From NCBI GenBank assembly GCA_018141785.1, contig CP073341.1:744001-808000 (forward strand): 64,000 nucleotides of DNA. Direction: 5' to 3'. This stretch comes from Candidatus Paraprochloron terpiosi LD05 (GTDB lineage: Bacteria > Cyanobacteriota > Cyanobacteriia > Cyanobacteriales > Prochloraceae). Numbering within the stretch: position 1 is the stretch's first letter; every line of letters starts with the position of its first letter. The position numbers were made by a program, and so were the translations under genes. The notes under the pieces are model-generated. The model was not told the DNA's origin. It worked only from the letters and a program-made list of their open reading frames with translations, and made no database searches. Of this stretch, positions 1 through 9,701 are shown in pieces.

Positions 1-28
1 AATTTCGCTCCCAGAATCGTTTTTAATT

Positions 29-862
29 ATGAGCCAACACTCTACACGGGATTTGGAAATTTTCCTTGATATTGCTACTGAAGCTGCTATTTCAGCTGGG
101 GCGATCGTGAAAAACTACTGGGGTAAAATTGAGCACTACGAAGAAAAAGGACGGGCTGGAGATCTAGTTACGGCAGCGGATAAGGCTGCGGAGGCAGCAA
201 TATTGAAGGTTTTGGGGCGCCACGTACCCGACCACGGTATTCTGGCGGAAGAATCCGGTACTCTGGGAGGGGATAGGAGGGAATATCTCTGGGCTATCGA
301 TCCTCTGGATGGGACCACTAATTTTGCTCACGGCTATCCTGTGGCAGCAGTGTCCGTGGGCTTAATGATTAGGGGGGTTCCTACGGTAGGAGTAGTGTAC
401 AATCCCTTTCGTGATGAATTATTTCGCGCAGCAAAAGGCTTGGGGGCTACCCTGAATCGCTGCCCTATCGCCGTCTCCCAGACAGAAAAATTGGCTAGAA
501 GCCTTCTGGTCACTGGTTTTGCCTACGATCGCCGGGAAACTACCGACAACAACTACGCCGAGTTTTGCTATCTGACTCACCTGACTCAGGGGGTGCGGCG
601 ATCCGGTGCGGCAGCTTTGGATTTGACCGATGTGGCTTGCGGGCGGTTAGATGGTTACTGGGAAAGGGGAATACATATTTGGGATATTGTGGCGGGAATA
701 GTGCTGGTGGAGGAGGCTGGGGGAAAAGTGACAGCTTATGATGGCAGTGGTATTGTTTTGGAGTCAGGTCGCATTCTCGCCACCAACGGTACAATTCACT
801 CTAGCCTCAGTCAAGCACTGAGAGAAACTCCTAAGATGAGAGCAAATTTAAAGAAAACCTGA
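29..862 (+). CDS. Inositol monophosphatase family protein (SuhB-like)
   Basis: Predicted Mg2+-dependent sugar/inositol phosphate phosphatase of 277 residues, the usual length for the family. The metal-binding signature is complete: AEES at residues 73-76, WAIDPLDGTTNF at 88-99 and the C-terminal IWDIVAG near 207-213. These supply the acidic metal ligands known from the family. Family members hydrolyse myo-inositol-1-phosphate or related sugar phosphates in the cytoplasm; the exact substrate cannot be read from the sequence. It is followed 46 bases later by a J-domain gene on the same strand. No strong Shine-Dalgarno sequence is visible, but the window starts only 28 bases upstream. Confidence 0.9.
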   Translation: MSQHSTRDLEIFLDIATEAAISAGAIVKNYWGKIEHYEEKGRAGDLVTAADKAAEAAILKVLGRHVPDHGILAEESGTLGGDRREYLWAIDPLDGTTNFAHGYPVAAVSVGLMIRGVPTVGVVYNPFRDELFRAAKGLGATLNRCPIAVSQTEKLARSLLVTGFAYDRRETTDNNYAEFCYLTHLTQGVRRSGAAALDLTDVACGRLDGYWERGIHIWDIVAGIVLVEEAGGKVTAYDGSGIVLESGRILATNGTIHSSLSQALRETPKMRANLKKT

Positions 863-908
863 GAGATACTAAAAGAAGACAACTTTTATCATTGTGAGAT
901 AGCACCCT

Positions 909-1805
909 ATGGTTTTTCACATCCAACACGGACTTTTTAAACTGGATCTCACCGATTACTACGCCATCTTGGGTATCTCTCTGGATGCAGACTCGAAACA
1001 GATTCGCCAAAGATATCTGAAGATTGCTCGTCAACTCCATCCGGACACTCGTCCCGGAGAAGATAAGGAAGAACAGATGCGGGCAACTAAAATTCTATCT
1101 AAATTGGTCAATCCAGCTTACGAAGTGTTATCTAAAGAAAAGTCTCGCAATGAGTTTAATTCTATTCTATCTCAGATGGGTAAGCGTCTGGCATCGGAAG
1201 GAGGTAAAATTACCATCGCCAGCGAGGAAGGGAAGGATTTGTTTAAAGCTGGAGCTAATTTAGAGCTGCTATATAACCAGAAAATAGAAAAGCTAGCACT
1301 TGGGCAATATCAGTCTCTAGAAACAAAGGTGCTAGGGAATATAATTGCCCAGATCAGCGAGCTGAATTTGGTATACTTGATTCTCAAGGAAGGATCTCAG
1401 TTAAAACCGAAAACTCAGCAGGTGGCTGAGAGGATTCAAAATACCCAGAATTCTGCCTCAACAGCAAAGCACGTAGATCCTGTGATTCGTCTCGCTCAAG
1501 AATATCTCAGTCAAGGAAATGTTAACAAAGCAATCTTGAAGTTGCGGGAAGGACTCAAGGTTAATCCGAATCATAGCAGCTATCATGGTTTGCTGGGATT
1601 GGCTTATTTGAGGCAAAATCAACTGGGAATGGCTAAAGTTCATATTAACAAAGCTTATGCATCCAACCCTCAGGATACCTTCGCAATCCAAGGTAAATCA
1701 GCACTGAGGAAAGCTACCACTGCTGTGGCAGATAAGACTAAGGGTAAAGAATCCAAGAAAGGTGGTATGTTTGCCACTTTCTTTGGCAGGAAGAAAAAGA
1801 AGTAG
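909..1805 (+). CDS. J-domain protein with C-terminal TPR-like repeats
   Basis: 298 residues. The N-terminal J domain (about residues 15-75) has DYYAILGI followed by the invariant HPD at 44-46, so it should stimulate ATP hydrolysis by a DnaK partner. There is no Gly/Phe linker, zinc finger or DnaJ C-terminal domain, so this is not the general chaperone DnaJ but a specialised co-chaperone. Residues about 190-265 form two TPR-like helical pairs (GLLGLAYLRQNQLGMAK), likely for protein binding. The C-terminus is strongly basic, ending in a run of lysines and arginines. It lies between the phosphatase gene and hisS on the same strand. The client is unknown. Confidence 0.85.
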   Translation: MVFHIQHGLFKLDLTDYYAILGISLDADSKQIRQRYLKIARQLHPDTRPGEDKEEQMRATKILSKLVNPAYEVLSKEKSRNEFNSILSQMGKRLASEGGKITIASEEGKDLFKAGANLELLYNQKIEKLALGQYQSLETKVLGNIIAQISELNLVYLILKEGSQLKPKTQQVAERIQNTQNSASTAKHVDPVIRLAQEYLSQGNVNKAILKLREGLKVNPNHSSYHGLLGLAYLRQNQLGMAKVHINKAYASNPQDTFAIQGKSALRKATTAVADKTKGKESKKGGMFATFFGRKKKK

Positions 1806-1841
1806 GTATTATTATAAAATCATCTAGAAAGTATTATATTT

Positions 1842-3206
1842 ATGCACAATAACAGAAAGGTAAATTTTTCTTGTCCGAGTGGTTTTCCTGAATTTCTCCC
1901 TGGGGAAAAGCGCTTGGAATTATATTTGCTGGATACTATTCGTCGGGTGTTTGAACGCTACGGCTTTACTCCTATAGAAACACCAACTGTGGAGCGTTTG
2001 GAAGTACTGCAAGCTAAAGGAAATCAAGGGGATAATATTATCTACGGTATTAATCCTATTCTCCCAAATGTATCAGAAACATTGGTGGGTTCCAAGAAGG
2101 AGGAGAGGGGGTTAAAATTTGACCAAACAGTTCCTTTAGCTGCTTATATTGCCCGTCATTTCCATGAATTGACATTTCCTTTTGCTCGTTATCAAATGGA
2201 TATGGTGTTTCGGGGAGAACGAGCAAAAGACGGGCGCTATCGTCAATTTCGCCAGTGTGATATCGACGTTTTAGGAAGAGGAAAACTGAGTTTATTGTAC
2301 GATGCTCAAATTCCAGCTATTATTGCGGAAATTTTTGATGAAATTAAGATTGGGGATTTTTTAATCCGAATTAATAATCGCAAGATACTCACAGGTTTTT
2401 TTCAGTCTATTGGTTTGGTTGGGGATAAGATTGCCTCTTCTCTGCGTATTATAGATGGAGCGGAAAAAATGGGTATCCCTAAGGTGCAAGCAGCATTGAC
2501 TGGGGAAGGGTTATCCCCAGAACAGGTGAAAAAAGTGCTGGCTTTTACTAGTATTGGGGGTGCAGTGGATGAGGTTTTGGCTAAATTGCAAGATATGGCG
2601 GGGGATAATTCTCTCATGGAAGAGGGAATTAAAGAATTAGAAACCGTGATAACGGGGGTGCGTCATTTGGGGGTACCTGAGGAGCGCTTTTCCGTTGATT
2701 TGTCTATTGTTCGTGGACTTGATTATTACACGGGAACGGTTTACGAGACAACTTTAATCGGTAATGAGGCGTTGGGAAGTATTTGTTCTGGAGGTAGATA
2801 TGAGGGTTTGGTGGGTACTTTTGTGGGGGAGAAAATACCAGGAGTGGGTATTTCTATCGGTTTGACTCGGTTGATGAGTCGTCTGCTTAAAGGTGGTATT
2901 CTCAAGTCTCTTTCTCCTACTCCCACTCAGGTAATGGTGGTTAATCAGTCGGAGGATTTGATACCTTTATATTTGAAAGTATCTCAGCAATTGCGACAAG
3001 GGGGATTAAATGCTGTGACGAATTTTGATAAGCGTTCCCTCAAAAAACAGTTACAGCAAGCAGATCGGTTGGGTATTCCTTTTTGCATTATTATTGGTGA
3101 GATGGAAGCGTCCAAAAGTTCCTGCGGTTTGAAGGATCTGCGTCGGGGGGAACAAGTGGAGGTTTCTTTGCAGGAGTTGGTACCTGAGGTGCTGAAAAGA
3201 TTGTAG
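1842..3206 (+). CDS. hisS: Histidine--tRNA ligase (class II)
   Basis: 454 residues. Class II catalytic core with motif 2 (FRGERAKDGRYRQFRQCD, from about residue 121) and the histidine-binding loop RGLDYYTGTVYE (from about residue 291), followed by motif 3 (GVGISIGLTRL) and a C-terminal anticodon-binding domain (about 355-450). The anticodon domain and the intact catalytic loop favour the ligase over its HisZ paralogue. The N-terminus (SGFPEFLPGEKRLE) is of the longer second bacterial HisRS type rather than the short E. coli-like type, from memory of these families. A second hisS may exist elsewhere; that is inference. It starts 36 bases after the J-domain gene. Confidence 0.85.
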   Translation: MHNNRKVNFSCPSGFPEFLPGEKRLELYLLDTIRRVFERYGFTPIETPTVERLEVLQAKGNQGDNIIYGINPILPNVSETLVGSKKEERGLKFDQTVPLAAYIARHFHELTFPFARYQMDMVFRGERAKDGRYRQFRQCDIDVLGRGKLSLLYDAQIPAIIAEIFDEIKIGDFLIRINNRKILTGFFQSIGLVGDKIASSLRIIDGAEKMGIPKVQAALTGEGLSPEQVKKVLAFTSIGGAVDEVLAKLQDMAGDNSLMEEGIKELETVITGVRHLGVPEERFSVDLSIVRGLDYYTGTVYETTLIGNEALGSICSGGRYEGLVGTFVGEKIPGVGISIGLTRLMSRLLKGGILKSLSPTPTQVMVVNQSEDLIPLYLKVSQQLRQGGLNAVTNFDKRSLKKQLQQADRLGIPFCIIIGEMEASKSSCGLKDLRRGEQVEVSLQELVPEVLKRL

Positions 3207-3268
3207 ATCTTCCTCCCCCCTTTGCGGGAGGGAAGAGGATGGCACCCCTACGGGCACGGGCCAAGATT

Positions 3269-4438
3269 TTAAAGATTCTGTGTTAGCAAAGTTAGTGTTC
3301 TCTCCAACTCACCTTCATCCACGTAAAAATTAAAAGGACTCGGTCCTCTAGCGTCTTCACTCCGCTCATTCTCACTGCGGCAAACAAGACACCGGTACTC
3401 TAAGTTGGCGGCATGGGATAAAGTATAGTAGTATGGGTAAGGATGATCGGTAGGCACAAGCTCAAGAACCTTAGTCCCCGGCTGGCAGAACACTATATCC
3501 ATCATTCCCGATCCATGGGGACCTACAACTATTGCGGATTCAGCAAAATCTTGCGGCGAATTAGGGGCTGTTGCCGGGTCACAAATTTCAAAACCATGTC
3601 GTAACAGAATATTGTTGACGGGTTCTGAATTGCTAACATTGCGTTTATAACCTGCCCGCGTAATATAGAGGCGACGGCTGGGAGTTGGAAAAGATTTCAA
3701 TAGTTTGCTTTGTAAAAATAGCGGTAACCATTTTGGGTAATTGCGCGCTGTGCCAGGAAAACTGGGTGCTAGAAGCACTTCTGGATTTAATCTCTGTTTA
3801 GAGTTACTCCAAATACATTTTTCAAGCGGAATTTCCAATTGATCGTATATGTTTTGTAGATCCGTAAACGGCTTCGGTAAGTAGATGTGATCAACATCAG
3901 AGAAGTTATACCCCGCTTGATGAAAAAGCTCTAGACGACCCATACTGTCTGTTAAGAAATGCCCGTAGTGCCCCGAAGCACCTGCACTACCTAAGGACAA
4001 ACATACACCTTTCACAGGTTTGCTTTCAACTTTTAGTTGGTTTACTAACCAAGCAGGATTATATCGCGAATTTAACACATCGTCAGGAAAGAAATGTCCA
4101 TTAAGTAAGGTGCAACCTTCCTTAGTTATTATATCATGGTTCCCTAGAATGAATGGACTATCTAACTCAAGTACCCCCGCCTCAGGCAATTGGTCAACCA
4201 CATGTTTAAAGTTTACCGTCAATTTGCCGGAGTAAATGGGAGGTGGGATATTATTCGGCATTCGCTCATAGACTTTATGCCATTTCGCATTGTATTTATG
4301 TGCGTATTCCGAGAAAGTAAACACAGGTGCTTGCCGAGCGGGAAACATGCTCCGCAAAGTCTTACGAATCAGCCTGTTCTTACGAGCTTTGTTTTCCAGT
4401 TTATTGTACAAATCCTTGAAAAAGTTGGGAATTATCAT
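3269..4438 (-). CDS. Glycosyltransferase family 61 protein
   Basis: 389 residues, convergent with hisS. The C-terminal half carries the GT61/DUF563 signature, with VVGPHGSGMMDIVFCQPG followed by KVLELVP, and a Tyr-rich segment after it, as in bacterial capsular polysaccharide glycosyltransferases of this family. No signal peptide or membrane segment is evident, so it probably acts on the cytoplasmic side of the membrane. The N-terminus is basic (KLENKARKNRLIRKTLR). Donor and acceptor sugars cannot be deduced. No other polysaccharide genes adjoin it; csaB and the capA remnants are 10-30 kb away. Confidence 0.75.
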   Translation of the reverse strand: MIIPNFFKDLYNKLENKARKNRLIRKTLRSMFPARQAPVFTFSEYAHKYNAKWHKVYERMPNNIPPPIYSGKLTVNFKHVVDQLPEAGVLELDSPFILGNHDIITKEGCTLLNGHFFPDDVLNSRYNPAWLVNQLKVESKPVKGVCLSLGSAGASGHYGHFLTDSMGRLELFHQAGYNFSDVDHIYLPKPFTDLQNIYDQLEIPLEKCIWSNSKQRLNPEVLLAPSFPGTARNYPKWLPLFLQSKLLKSFPTPSRRLYITRAGYKRNVSNSEPVNNILLRHGFEICDPATAPNSPQDFAESAIVVGPHGSGMMDIVFCQPGTKVLELVPTDHPYPYYYTLSHAANLEYRCLVCRSENERSEDARGPSPFNFYVDEGELERTLTLLTQNL

Positions 4439-4545
4439 CGTCCGAAAAAATAAGATACCTTGAGCATAGTATAAAATAGGCAGTCTTTGCTTACTTCCAA
4501 AGCGATGTAAGAACTTACGTTACTAAACACGGCACCCAAAGCACC

Positions 4546-4932
4546 ATGAATGTAGCTCAAATCGGCAAAGGCAGCAAGAAGCACCAAGACGGCGCACAAA
4601 TGACAACCTCTGAAATAACGGGGGATAAAGAGAAGAAACAAGGAAAGGCAGCAGAAATTTCGGGGAAGTATCTTTCTCACGAGTCAACAGCAACTGGGTC
4701 CTCAGGAGGGGGAAAAAAAGAGCAAGATAATTTCGACCAGTTCCTGGGTAACTTGGAAAATCTCAGTCAGGACCAAATTGAAGCTATGATTAAGGGACTA
4801 GTTCAAAATTCACCAGCTAAATTTTGTAATGCATTAATTAGTAATTTTAAAGTTATACCAGAGTCTATGCTTCACGAACTATGGACTGATATCGGCGCGC
4901 GCATTTCTAGTGATGAAAATATTCCTCTTTAA
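4546..4932 (+). CDS. Hypothetical protein, unrecognised
   Basis: 128 residues, not recognised. The first 60 residues are low-complexity and rich in Lys, Gly, Ser and Gln, predicted disordered. The last 65 form a plausible helical domain (FLGNLENLSQDQIEAMIKGL) ending in acidic residues. There is no membrane segment or cysteine pair. The start is uncertain: a second ATG lies at 4600 and neither has a clear ribosome-binding site. It diverges from the glycosyltransferase gene. The well-ordered C-terminal part makes a real gene more likely than chance. Confidence 0.45.
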   Translation: MNVAQIGKGSKKHQDGAQMTTSEITGDKEKKQGKAAEISGKYLSHESTATGSSGGGKKEQDNFDQFLGNLENLSQDQIEAMIKGLVQNSPAKFCNALISNFKVIPESMLHELWTDIGARISSDENIPL

Positions 4933-4996
4933 TAGGGGTGTAGGGGAGATATTTGATTATGCTTTAACATAAAATTTTTATTGAGATGAGAATATA

Positions 4997-5023
4997 ACCA
5001 CAGAGACACAGAGGACACAGAGG
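4997..5023. repeat. Heptamer-type short repeat (CACAGAG family)
   Basis: Intergenic run built from CACAGAGACACAGAGG-type heptamer units. One of eight copies in this window, all between genes, in either orientation. Confidence 0.7.
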
Positions 5024-5051
5024 ATATTGAGAGAGATTGTAGCCCCTAAAA

Positions 5052-5738
5052 TTATTGTAGGGATAGGCTTTGAAAGAGTTCCTTACCCTCTGTGGCTCCG
5101 AGAATCGGGTCTGAAGCCCTTTCCGGGTGGGGCATCATTCCGAAAACATTACCTTCTTCGTTGGTAATAGCGGCGATATTATTTAAGGAACCGTTGGGGT
5201 TGGCTGTGGAGTTGATTTCCCCTGAGGGGGTACAATAGCGGAAGAGGACTTGACCCTTATCTTCTAAAGCTTTGAGGATATGGGGGTTGGCGTAGTAACG
5301 ACCTTCACCGTGAGCGATAGGTAGGGTAATAACCTGTCCGGGAGAGTAGGATTGAGTACAGGGAAGGTCCGTTCGTTCTACTCGCAAGGAAACGCGATGG
5401 CAGATAAAATGTAAATCTCGATTGCGAATTAAAACTCCCGGTAATAATCCCACTTCTGTTAAAATCTGGAAACCATTGCAGATACCCAGGACTATTTTCC
5501 CTTGTTGGGCGTGAGTGACGACGCTTTTCATAACTGGAGAAAAACGGGCGATGGCACCGCACCGAAGATAGTCTCCATAGCTAAACCCTCCTGGGATAAT
5601 GATAATGTCCAAATCAGCCAGATCCGTCTCTTCGTGCCAAACCATGCGGGTTGGGAGGTTTAGTAAATTTTGGGTAACCCAAGCAACGTCGCGATCGCAG
5701 TTAGAACCCGGAAAAACAATAATCCCAAATTTCATCAT
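5052..5738 (-). CDS. purQ: Phosphoribosylformylglycinamidine synthase subunit PurQ
   Basis: 228 residues, the glutaminase subunit of FGAM synthase in de novo purine synthesis. The class I amidotransferase triad is visible: the nucleophile Cys in LGICNGFQILTEVGLLPG and the His/Glu pair in MMPHPERASD. The N-terminus GIIVFPGSNCDRD is typical of PurQ. Its start overlaps the end of purS by 4 bases, so the two are translationally coupled. The large subunit purL is not in this window; in cyanobacteria it is normally separate. Intact. Confidence 0.95.
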   Translation of the reverse strand: MMKFGIIVFPGSNCDRDVAWVTQNLLNLPTRMVWHEETDLADLDIIIIPGGFSYGDYLRCGAIARFSPVMKSVVTHAQQGKIVLGICNGFQILTEVGLLPGVLIRNRDLHFICHRVSLRVERTDLPCTQSYSPGQVITLPIAHGEGRYYANPHILKALEDKGQVLFRYCTPSGEINSTANPNGSLNNIAAITNEEGNVFGMMPHPERASDPILGATEGKELFQSLSLQ

Positions 5739-5983
5739 CTCAATTCAAAACGATAATTCTCAATGGTGGGGTTAGCTAAAAATTGGTCACACATTAAATC
5801 TAACTGTTGTCGTGCGCTCTCTTCTGAAGTTGCTGCAATGGTAAGTTCCACATATTTACCAATTCTAACCCCCTCTACTCCTTCATAGCCTAGCTGTTTC
5901 AGCCCTGAGGATACAGCAGTCCCTGCGGGATCGAGAACTGAAGGTCGTAGAGTAATGTAAATGCAAGCATTATATTTGTCCAT
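5735..5983 (-). CDS. purS: Phosphoribosylformylglycinamidine synthase subunit PurS
   Basis: 82 residues, the expected size for PurS, which bridges PurQ and PurL in the three-part FGAM synthase. The pattern YITLRPSVLDPAGTAV followed by GVRIGKYVEL is characteristic. It overlaps purQ by 4 bases on the same strand, forming a purS-purQ operon. The start ATG at 5983 gives the canonical N-terminus. Confidence 0.93.
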   Translation of the reverse strand: MDKYNACIYITLRPSVLDPAGTAVSSGLKQLGYEGVEGVRIGKYVELTIAATSEESARQQLDLMCDQFLANPTIENYRFELR

Positions 5984-6188
5984 GGAATTTTTGGCTGATT
6001 ATCCTTGGTTGATTCTAAAATATAGAACAACATTTCACGAGTAAATCTTATAGCAAATCCGCTTAATTAGTTCCAAAAAAAAAAACAATCCTCTCTATTT
6101 AGGGGAAATCCTTCCTGATTAAGGATTACCGATTCCCTACTCACCTGTCCTTATTTATAAGTATTCACCCGGATTTGATATTACACCT

Positions 6189-6767
6189 ATGCTCAAAGTC
6201 TACGGTATGTCCTTCTCAGGTAACTGCTATAAAGTCAAACTCCTCCTAGAGCACTTGCAACGCCCCTACCAGTGGCAAGAAGTTGACATCATGACTGGGG
6301 CAACCCGCACATCGGATTTCCTTACCATGAATCCCAATGGGAAAGTACCTACCCTGGAACTCGAACCGGGCAAATACCTACCTGAATCCAATGCTATTCT
6401 TTACTACCTTGCCCAAGAAACTCCTTATTTCCCCACAGATAGCTTCGCCCAAGCAGATGTTCTCAGGTGGATGTTTTTTGAGCAGTACAGTCATGAGCCT
6501 TATATTGCGATGTTGCCTGGGAATCATCCTCGTCAGGTAGAGTTGCCAAAGCTACGGGAAAAAGGCTATGGGGCTTTGCAGGTGATGGAACAACACTTGA
6601 GTAATCATGATTACTGTGTTGAAAATCGCTACTCAATTGCGGATATTGCCCTGTTTGCCTATACTCATGTTGCCGCAGATGGTGGGTTTGACTTGGGAGA
6701 GTTTCCGGCGATTAGAGGGTGGGTTGACAGAGTGAGGGGGCAGGAGGGTTTTGTGGAGATGGGTTAG
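6189..6767 (+). CDS. Glutathione S-transferase family protein
   Basis: 192 residues with a thioredoxin-fold N-terminal domain (about 1-75) and an all-helical C-terminal domain. The N-domain has YGMSFSGNCYKVKLLLE, NPNGKVPTLEL with the cis-proline, and LPESNAILYYLA, the glutathione-binding Glu-Ser. The C-domain has the N-capping motif YSIADIALFAYTH. Predicted soluble, acting in detoxification or redox chemistry; the substrate is unknown. It is divergent from purS-purQ with about 200 bases between them and no obvious partner. Confidence 0.85.
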   Translation: MLKVYGMSFSGNCYKVKLLLEHLQRPYQWQEVDIMTGATRTSDFLTMNPNGKVPTLELEPGKYLPESNAILYYLAQETPYFPTDSFAQADVLRWMFFEQYSHEPYIAMLPGNHPRQVELPKLREKGYGALQVMEQHLSNHDYCVENRYSIADIALFAYTHVAADGGFDLGEFPAIRGWVDRVRGQEGFVEMG

Positions 6768-6921
6768 TATAGCAGTGACCCCGGCAACGGTTGGTCGCGA
6801 ACAACCACAATTCCACGACGTACAACGCCAGAGGCAGAGCGATTGCAAGACTTCGGAAAATCATAGCAGTAAGCTCTTGGCATCTTCTTCTTGGTTTACG
6901 AGCGTGTTTCTTTTGCCTCTA

Positions 6922-7437
6922 TTATGTCCTAACGTCTTCTTCTATTAACTTACTGGGTTCACCAGGATAAAAATGGCTATCCAAGATCTCTGATAAGCTG
7001 TATGGGCATTCTCTTGGGAAGGTACGATTTGGCAAATTGGTTTCCCCAGCGGCTAACTCAATTCCCTTTGAATATGCTCTGGGAAGTGCTTCATCTAGGT
7101 ATGGCTTCAAACTGGGATTGTCTTCAAGTAGTTCGGTAATCTCCAAGCGTTGAATGCGAAGAGTTGCTAGCCAGCTACGGCTACGACGCTGGGGTTGATA
7201 ATGCCATTTCAGTAAATGTCCTATTAGGATACTTAAGCGATTACGAAGCTCCTGACGCTGCTGCCTACCCAAAGAAGCTACCTCCTCAATTAAGTTTGGC
7301 AAGTCAAGTTGACTCCACTGTTGCTCACGAAGTAGCATAACTTGCTCTTGTGTCCAAGCATAGAAGTCAACCTCATACAAGTTGAGTGTAGAAGTTTGGT
7401 GATTTGTTGTATCGGAGTTGATTTTGGGTATCTGCAT
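6922..7437 (-). CDS. DUF29 domain-containing protein
   Basis: 171 residues. The whole length matches the cyanobacterial DUF29 family: N-terminal YEVDFYAWTQEQVMLLREQ, then LPNLIEEVASLGRQQRQEL, then HLLKWHYQP with the conserved His/Trp, and a C-terminal YSLSEILDSHFYPG. Predicted soluble and helical. The function of the family is not established; it is highly multiplied in filamentous cyanobacteria. Intact. Confidence 0.85.
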   Translation of the reverse strand: MQIPKINSDTTNHQTSTLNLYEVDFYAWTQEQVMLLREQQWSQLDLPNLIEEVASLGRQQRQELRNRLSILIGHLLKWHYQPQRRSRSWLATLRIQRLEITELLEDNPSLKPYLDEALPRAYSKGIELAAGETNLPNRTFPRECPYSLSEILDSHFYPGEPSKLIEEDVRT

Positions 7438-7676
7438 TGACTTGCATCAGTGTGACAATGGTCTTGACTGTCATTGTAAGAGTTGCTGCGAGGATTGTAA
7501 TGTTGCGTCCTTGTTTCAAAATTGTCTGCTATAATGCAGAGGTCAAGCTGTTGGGAGTGGGTTGGCTGTGCTAACCTGTTCCTCGCAAAAGTTCAATTCT
7601 TAGGAGACTGAATAAATAAAGCCATGCTAAAAAAGGTTTTTTCCCGAGCAACTCCAAGCAGAATAAGATAGGTAAA

Positions 7677-8066
7677 ATGAAAAGGGAACGTACCAGCTCT
7701 CAAAAAATAATTTTGCGCTTGCTCAACCAGCTAAAGCGAGCCATTTCCGCCCAGGAACTCCATTTGGAACTGCGAGAGAGGAAGCAAAAGATGGGGCTGG
7801 CGACGGTCTACCGTTCCCTAGAAGCCCTGAAAATGGAAGGAGTAGTGCAGGTGCGCACATTAGCAACGGGAGAGTCCCTCTACAGTTCCATTGCTAAAGA
7901 CCAACATCATCTCACCTGTTTAAATTGTGGACAATCCATTCCCATTAATCAGTGTCCCGTTCAAGGTTTGGAAAACCATTTAGAAGAGTCCCATGATTTT
8001 AAAGTGTACTATCATACCTTGGAATTTTTCGGACTGTGTCACCTATGTGACGCTGGCTACAGCTAA
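7677..8066 (+). CDS. Fur-family transcriptional regulator
   Basis: 129 residues. Winged-helix DNA-binding domain with recognition helix GLATVYRSLEALKMEGVV (about 40-57), then a metal/dimerisation domain with HHLTCLNCG (Cys81, Cys84) and CHLCDAG (Cys121, Cys124), the structural zinc site. The family includes Fur, Zur and PerR. The short length and early CxxC leave the Zur-like type most likely, but the effector metal cannot be settled from sequence. It is followed 3 bases later by the convergent end of the SPFH gene. The 239 bases upstream hold its promoter; I could not assign an operator. Confidence 0.85.
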   Translation: MKRERTSSQKIILRLLNQLKRAISAQELHLELRERKQKMGLATVYRSLEALKMEGVVQVRTLATGESLYSSIAKDQHHLTCLNCGQSIPINQCPVQGLENHLEESHDFKVYYHTLEFFGLCHLCDAGYS

Positions 8067-8069
8067 TGG

Positions 8070-9080
8070 TTAACTAGGGCGGTGACGGTGTTGGATCTGT
8101 TGTAAATCAAAATCGAGAGTATTATCCTCTCCCTTTTGATTGTCCCCCACCAGGGAACGTACCCCTTCTAAAGTGGAGACAATATTCCTTGGATCCATGA
8201 ACATTACCTTGCTACTATCACTACTACCAATAGTTTGAGCCATATCTAAATAATGTTGAGCCAGTAGGAATTGAAGAGCTTCCCCCGCACTGGGATCTGC
8301 TTTAATAGCTTCTGTTACAATAGCCATCGCTTTAGCAGTTGCTTCCGCTTGTAGTTCTTGAGACTGCCTTTCTGCTTCCGCTTTGAGAACAATCGCTTCT
8401 TTTGTGGCTTCTGCTTCCAGGATAGCAGCCTTTTTCCGCGCTTCTGCTTCCAAAACCTTAGCGGAAGCTTTACCTTGAGCAGAGTTCACCGCAGCATCTC
8501 TTTCTCCTTCCGAAGTAAGGATGGCAGCCCGTTTCTTCCTTTCCGCCGCCATTTGCAATTCCATGGACTCCTGAACTGCCTTAGAAGGAACAATATCCCG
8601 CAGCTCCACCCTAGTTACTTTAACCCCCCAAGGATCCGTGGCAATATCCAGTTCCCGCAGGAGAATTTCGTTAATTTCTGTGCGAGCAGTAAAGGTTTGA
8701 TCCAATTCCAGTTTACCCATTTCTGCTCGTATTTGGGTTAAAACCAAATTCACCATCGCATCTCGCAGATTCTCCACTTTATAGTAGGCTTTGTACATAT
8801 CCATGATGCGCCAATAGACTACTGCGTCTACAGTAATAGTGACGTTATCCCTAGTAATGCAGGATTGAGGGGGAATATCCAGGACTTTTTCCCTAATGGT
8901 ATCTTTATAGACTGCTTTATCGATAAAGGGAACTACGAACCGTAACCCAGGCTCCAGTTTCTTTTTATATTGTCCAAAACTTTCGATTAAAACCTCATTT
9001 TTCTCGTTCACAATTTTGACAGTTCCCGCTAAAGCAGAACCACTAAAGACTAGGAACACCAGTAAAAACAATTCTTGCAT
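8070..9080 (-). CDS. SPFH/Band 7 (stomatin-like) membrane protein
   Basis: About 336 residues from the ATG at 9080, chosen because GGAGG lies just upstream and the next residues ([19 protein letters not shown]) form the N-terminal membrane anchor; an open frame extends further upstream but is not conserved-looking. The Band 7 domain follows ([20 protein letters not shown], then [11 protein letters not shown]) and then a long Ala/Glu/Lys coiled coil typical of stomatins that oligomerise into ring-like membrane scaffolds. It forms an operon with the upstream NfeD gene, the standard stomatin/NfeD partnership in membrane quality control. Confidence 0.9.
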   Translation of the reverse strand: MQELFLLVFLVFSGSALAGTVKIVNEKNEVLIESFGQYKKKLEPGLRFVVPFIDKAVYKDTIREKVLDIPPQSCITRDNVTITVDAVVYWRIMDMYKAYYKVENLRDAMVNLVLTQIRAEMGKLELDQTFTARTEINEILLRELDIATDPWGVKVTRVELRDIVPSKAVQESMELQMAAERKKRAAILTSEGERDAAVNSAQGKASAKVLEAEARKKAAILEAEATKEAIVLKAEAERQSQELQAEATAKAMAIVTEAIKADPSAGEALQFLLAQHYLDMAQTIGSSDSSKVMFMDPRNIVSTLEGVRSLVGDNQKGEDNTLDFDLQQIQHRHRPS

Positions 9081-9096
9081 TAGTAACCTCCACGGT

Positions 9097-9534
9097 TTAA
9101 TAATTTGAACTTTCGAGAATCTTAGCAGGAAAGACAATGAGAGTTGTGCCTTCTTCCCTGAGAACGTATACTTTTTCGTGAGGCGCAATACCCTCATATT
9201 CTAGGTCGCATTGAGCACGCCAGGAATTGCCTTCATAAAGCACTCTTCCTGTTTTACCCGGAGCAATTGCAGTTAAAGTTTCTCCCTCCTTATAATCCCT
9301 TATATGAGCACGTCTGGGGTTGGGGGTGAAAAAACGGCGGGAGAGAATTGCCAAAGATGTGGAAAAAACCATCCACAGCAACACCTGGAAGCTAAACTGA
9401 GGCACAACCAACCCTACTACAGCCACTAAAAGAGCGCCAATGCCCATCATGAAAGCCACAAAAGCAGTAGGGAAGATAAACTCCATCAAACAGAGAATCG
9501 ATCCAGCAATTAGCCAAAGAAGGGGAGTACTCAT
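9097..9534 (-). CDS. NfeD family membrane protein
   Basis: 145 residues. Two to three membrane helices in the first 70 residues ([20 protein letters not shown] and two more), then a soluble OB-fold NfeD domain ending [12 protein letters not shown]. This is the short NfeD1b-like form without the ClpP-class protease domain. Sixteen bases separate its stop from the start of the SPFH gene, consistent with one transcript. Partner of the stomatin-like protein at the membrane. Confidence 0.88.
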   Translation of the reverse strand: MSTPLLWLIAGSILCLMEFIFPTAFVAFMMGIGALLVAVVGLVVPQFSFQVLLWMVFSTSLAILSRRFFTPNPRRAHIRDYKEGETLTAIAPGKTGRVLYEGNSWRAQCDLEYEGIAPHEKVYVLREEGTTLIVFPAKILESSNY

Positions 9535-9701
9535 AGCACTATGGGATAATCTACAATAAACTCGAAATCTAAGCCTGATTGTTTCTATTCTATCATAGCC
9601 TTGTCTTGTGGGGAAAAATATTAATTTTTATGAATAATTATTGATATAAAAGTAATTTTAGGTTACAATTGTTTAATCCACTTTCTCTGAACTTCTAACC
9701 T

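Noticed and set aside
3207-3240. Intrinsic terminator after hisS (CTTCCTCCC and GGGAGGGAAG)
   Set aside because: The stem is imperfect and lacks a T-run; not strong enough to list as a feature.
9081-9197. Longer N-terminus of the SPFH protein
   Set aside because: The extension overlaps the end of the NfeD gene; the ATG at 9080 has GGAGG and starts the membrane anchor.
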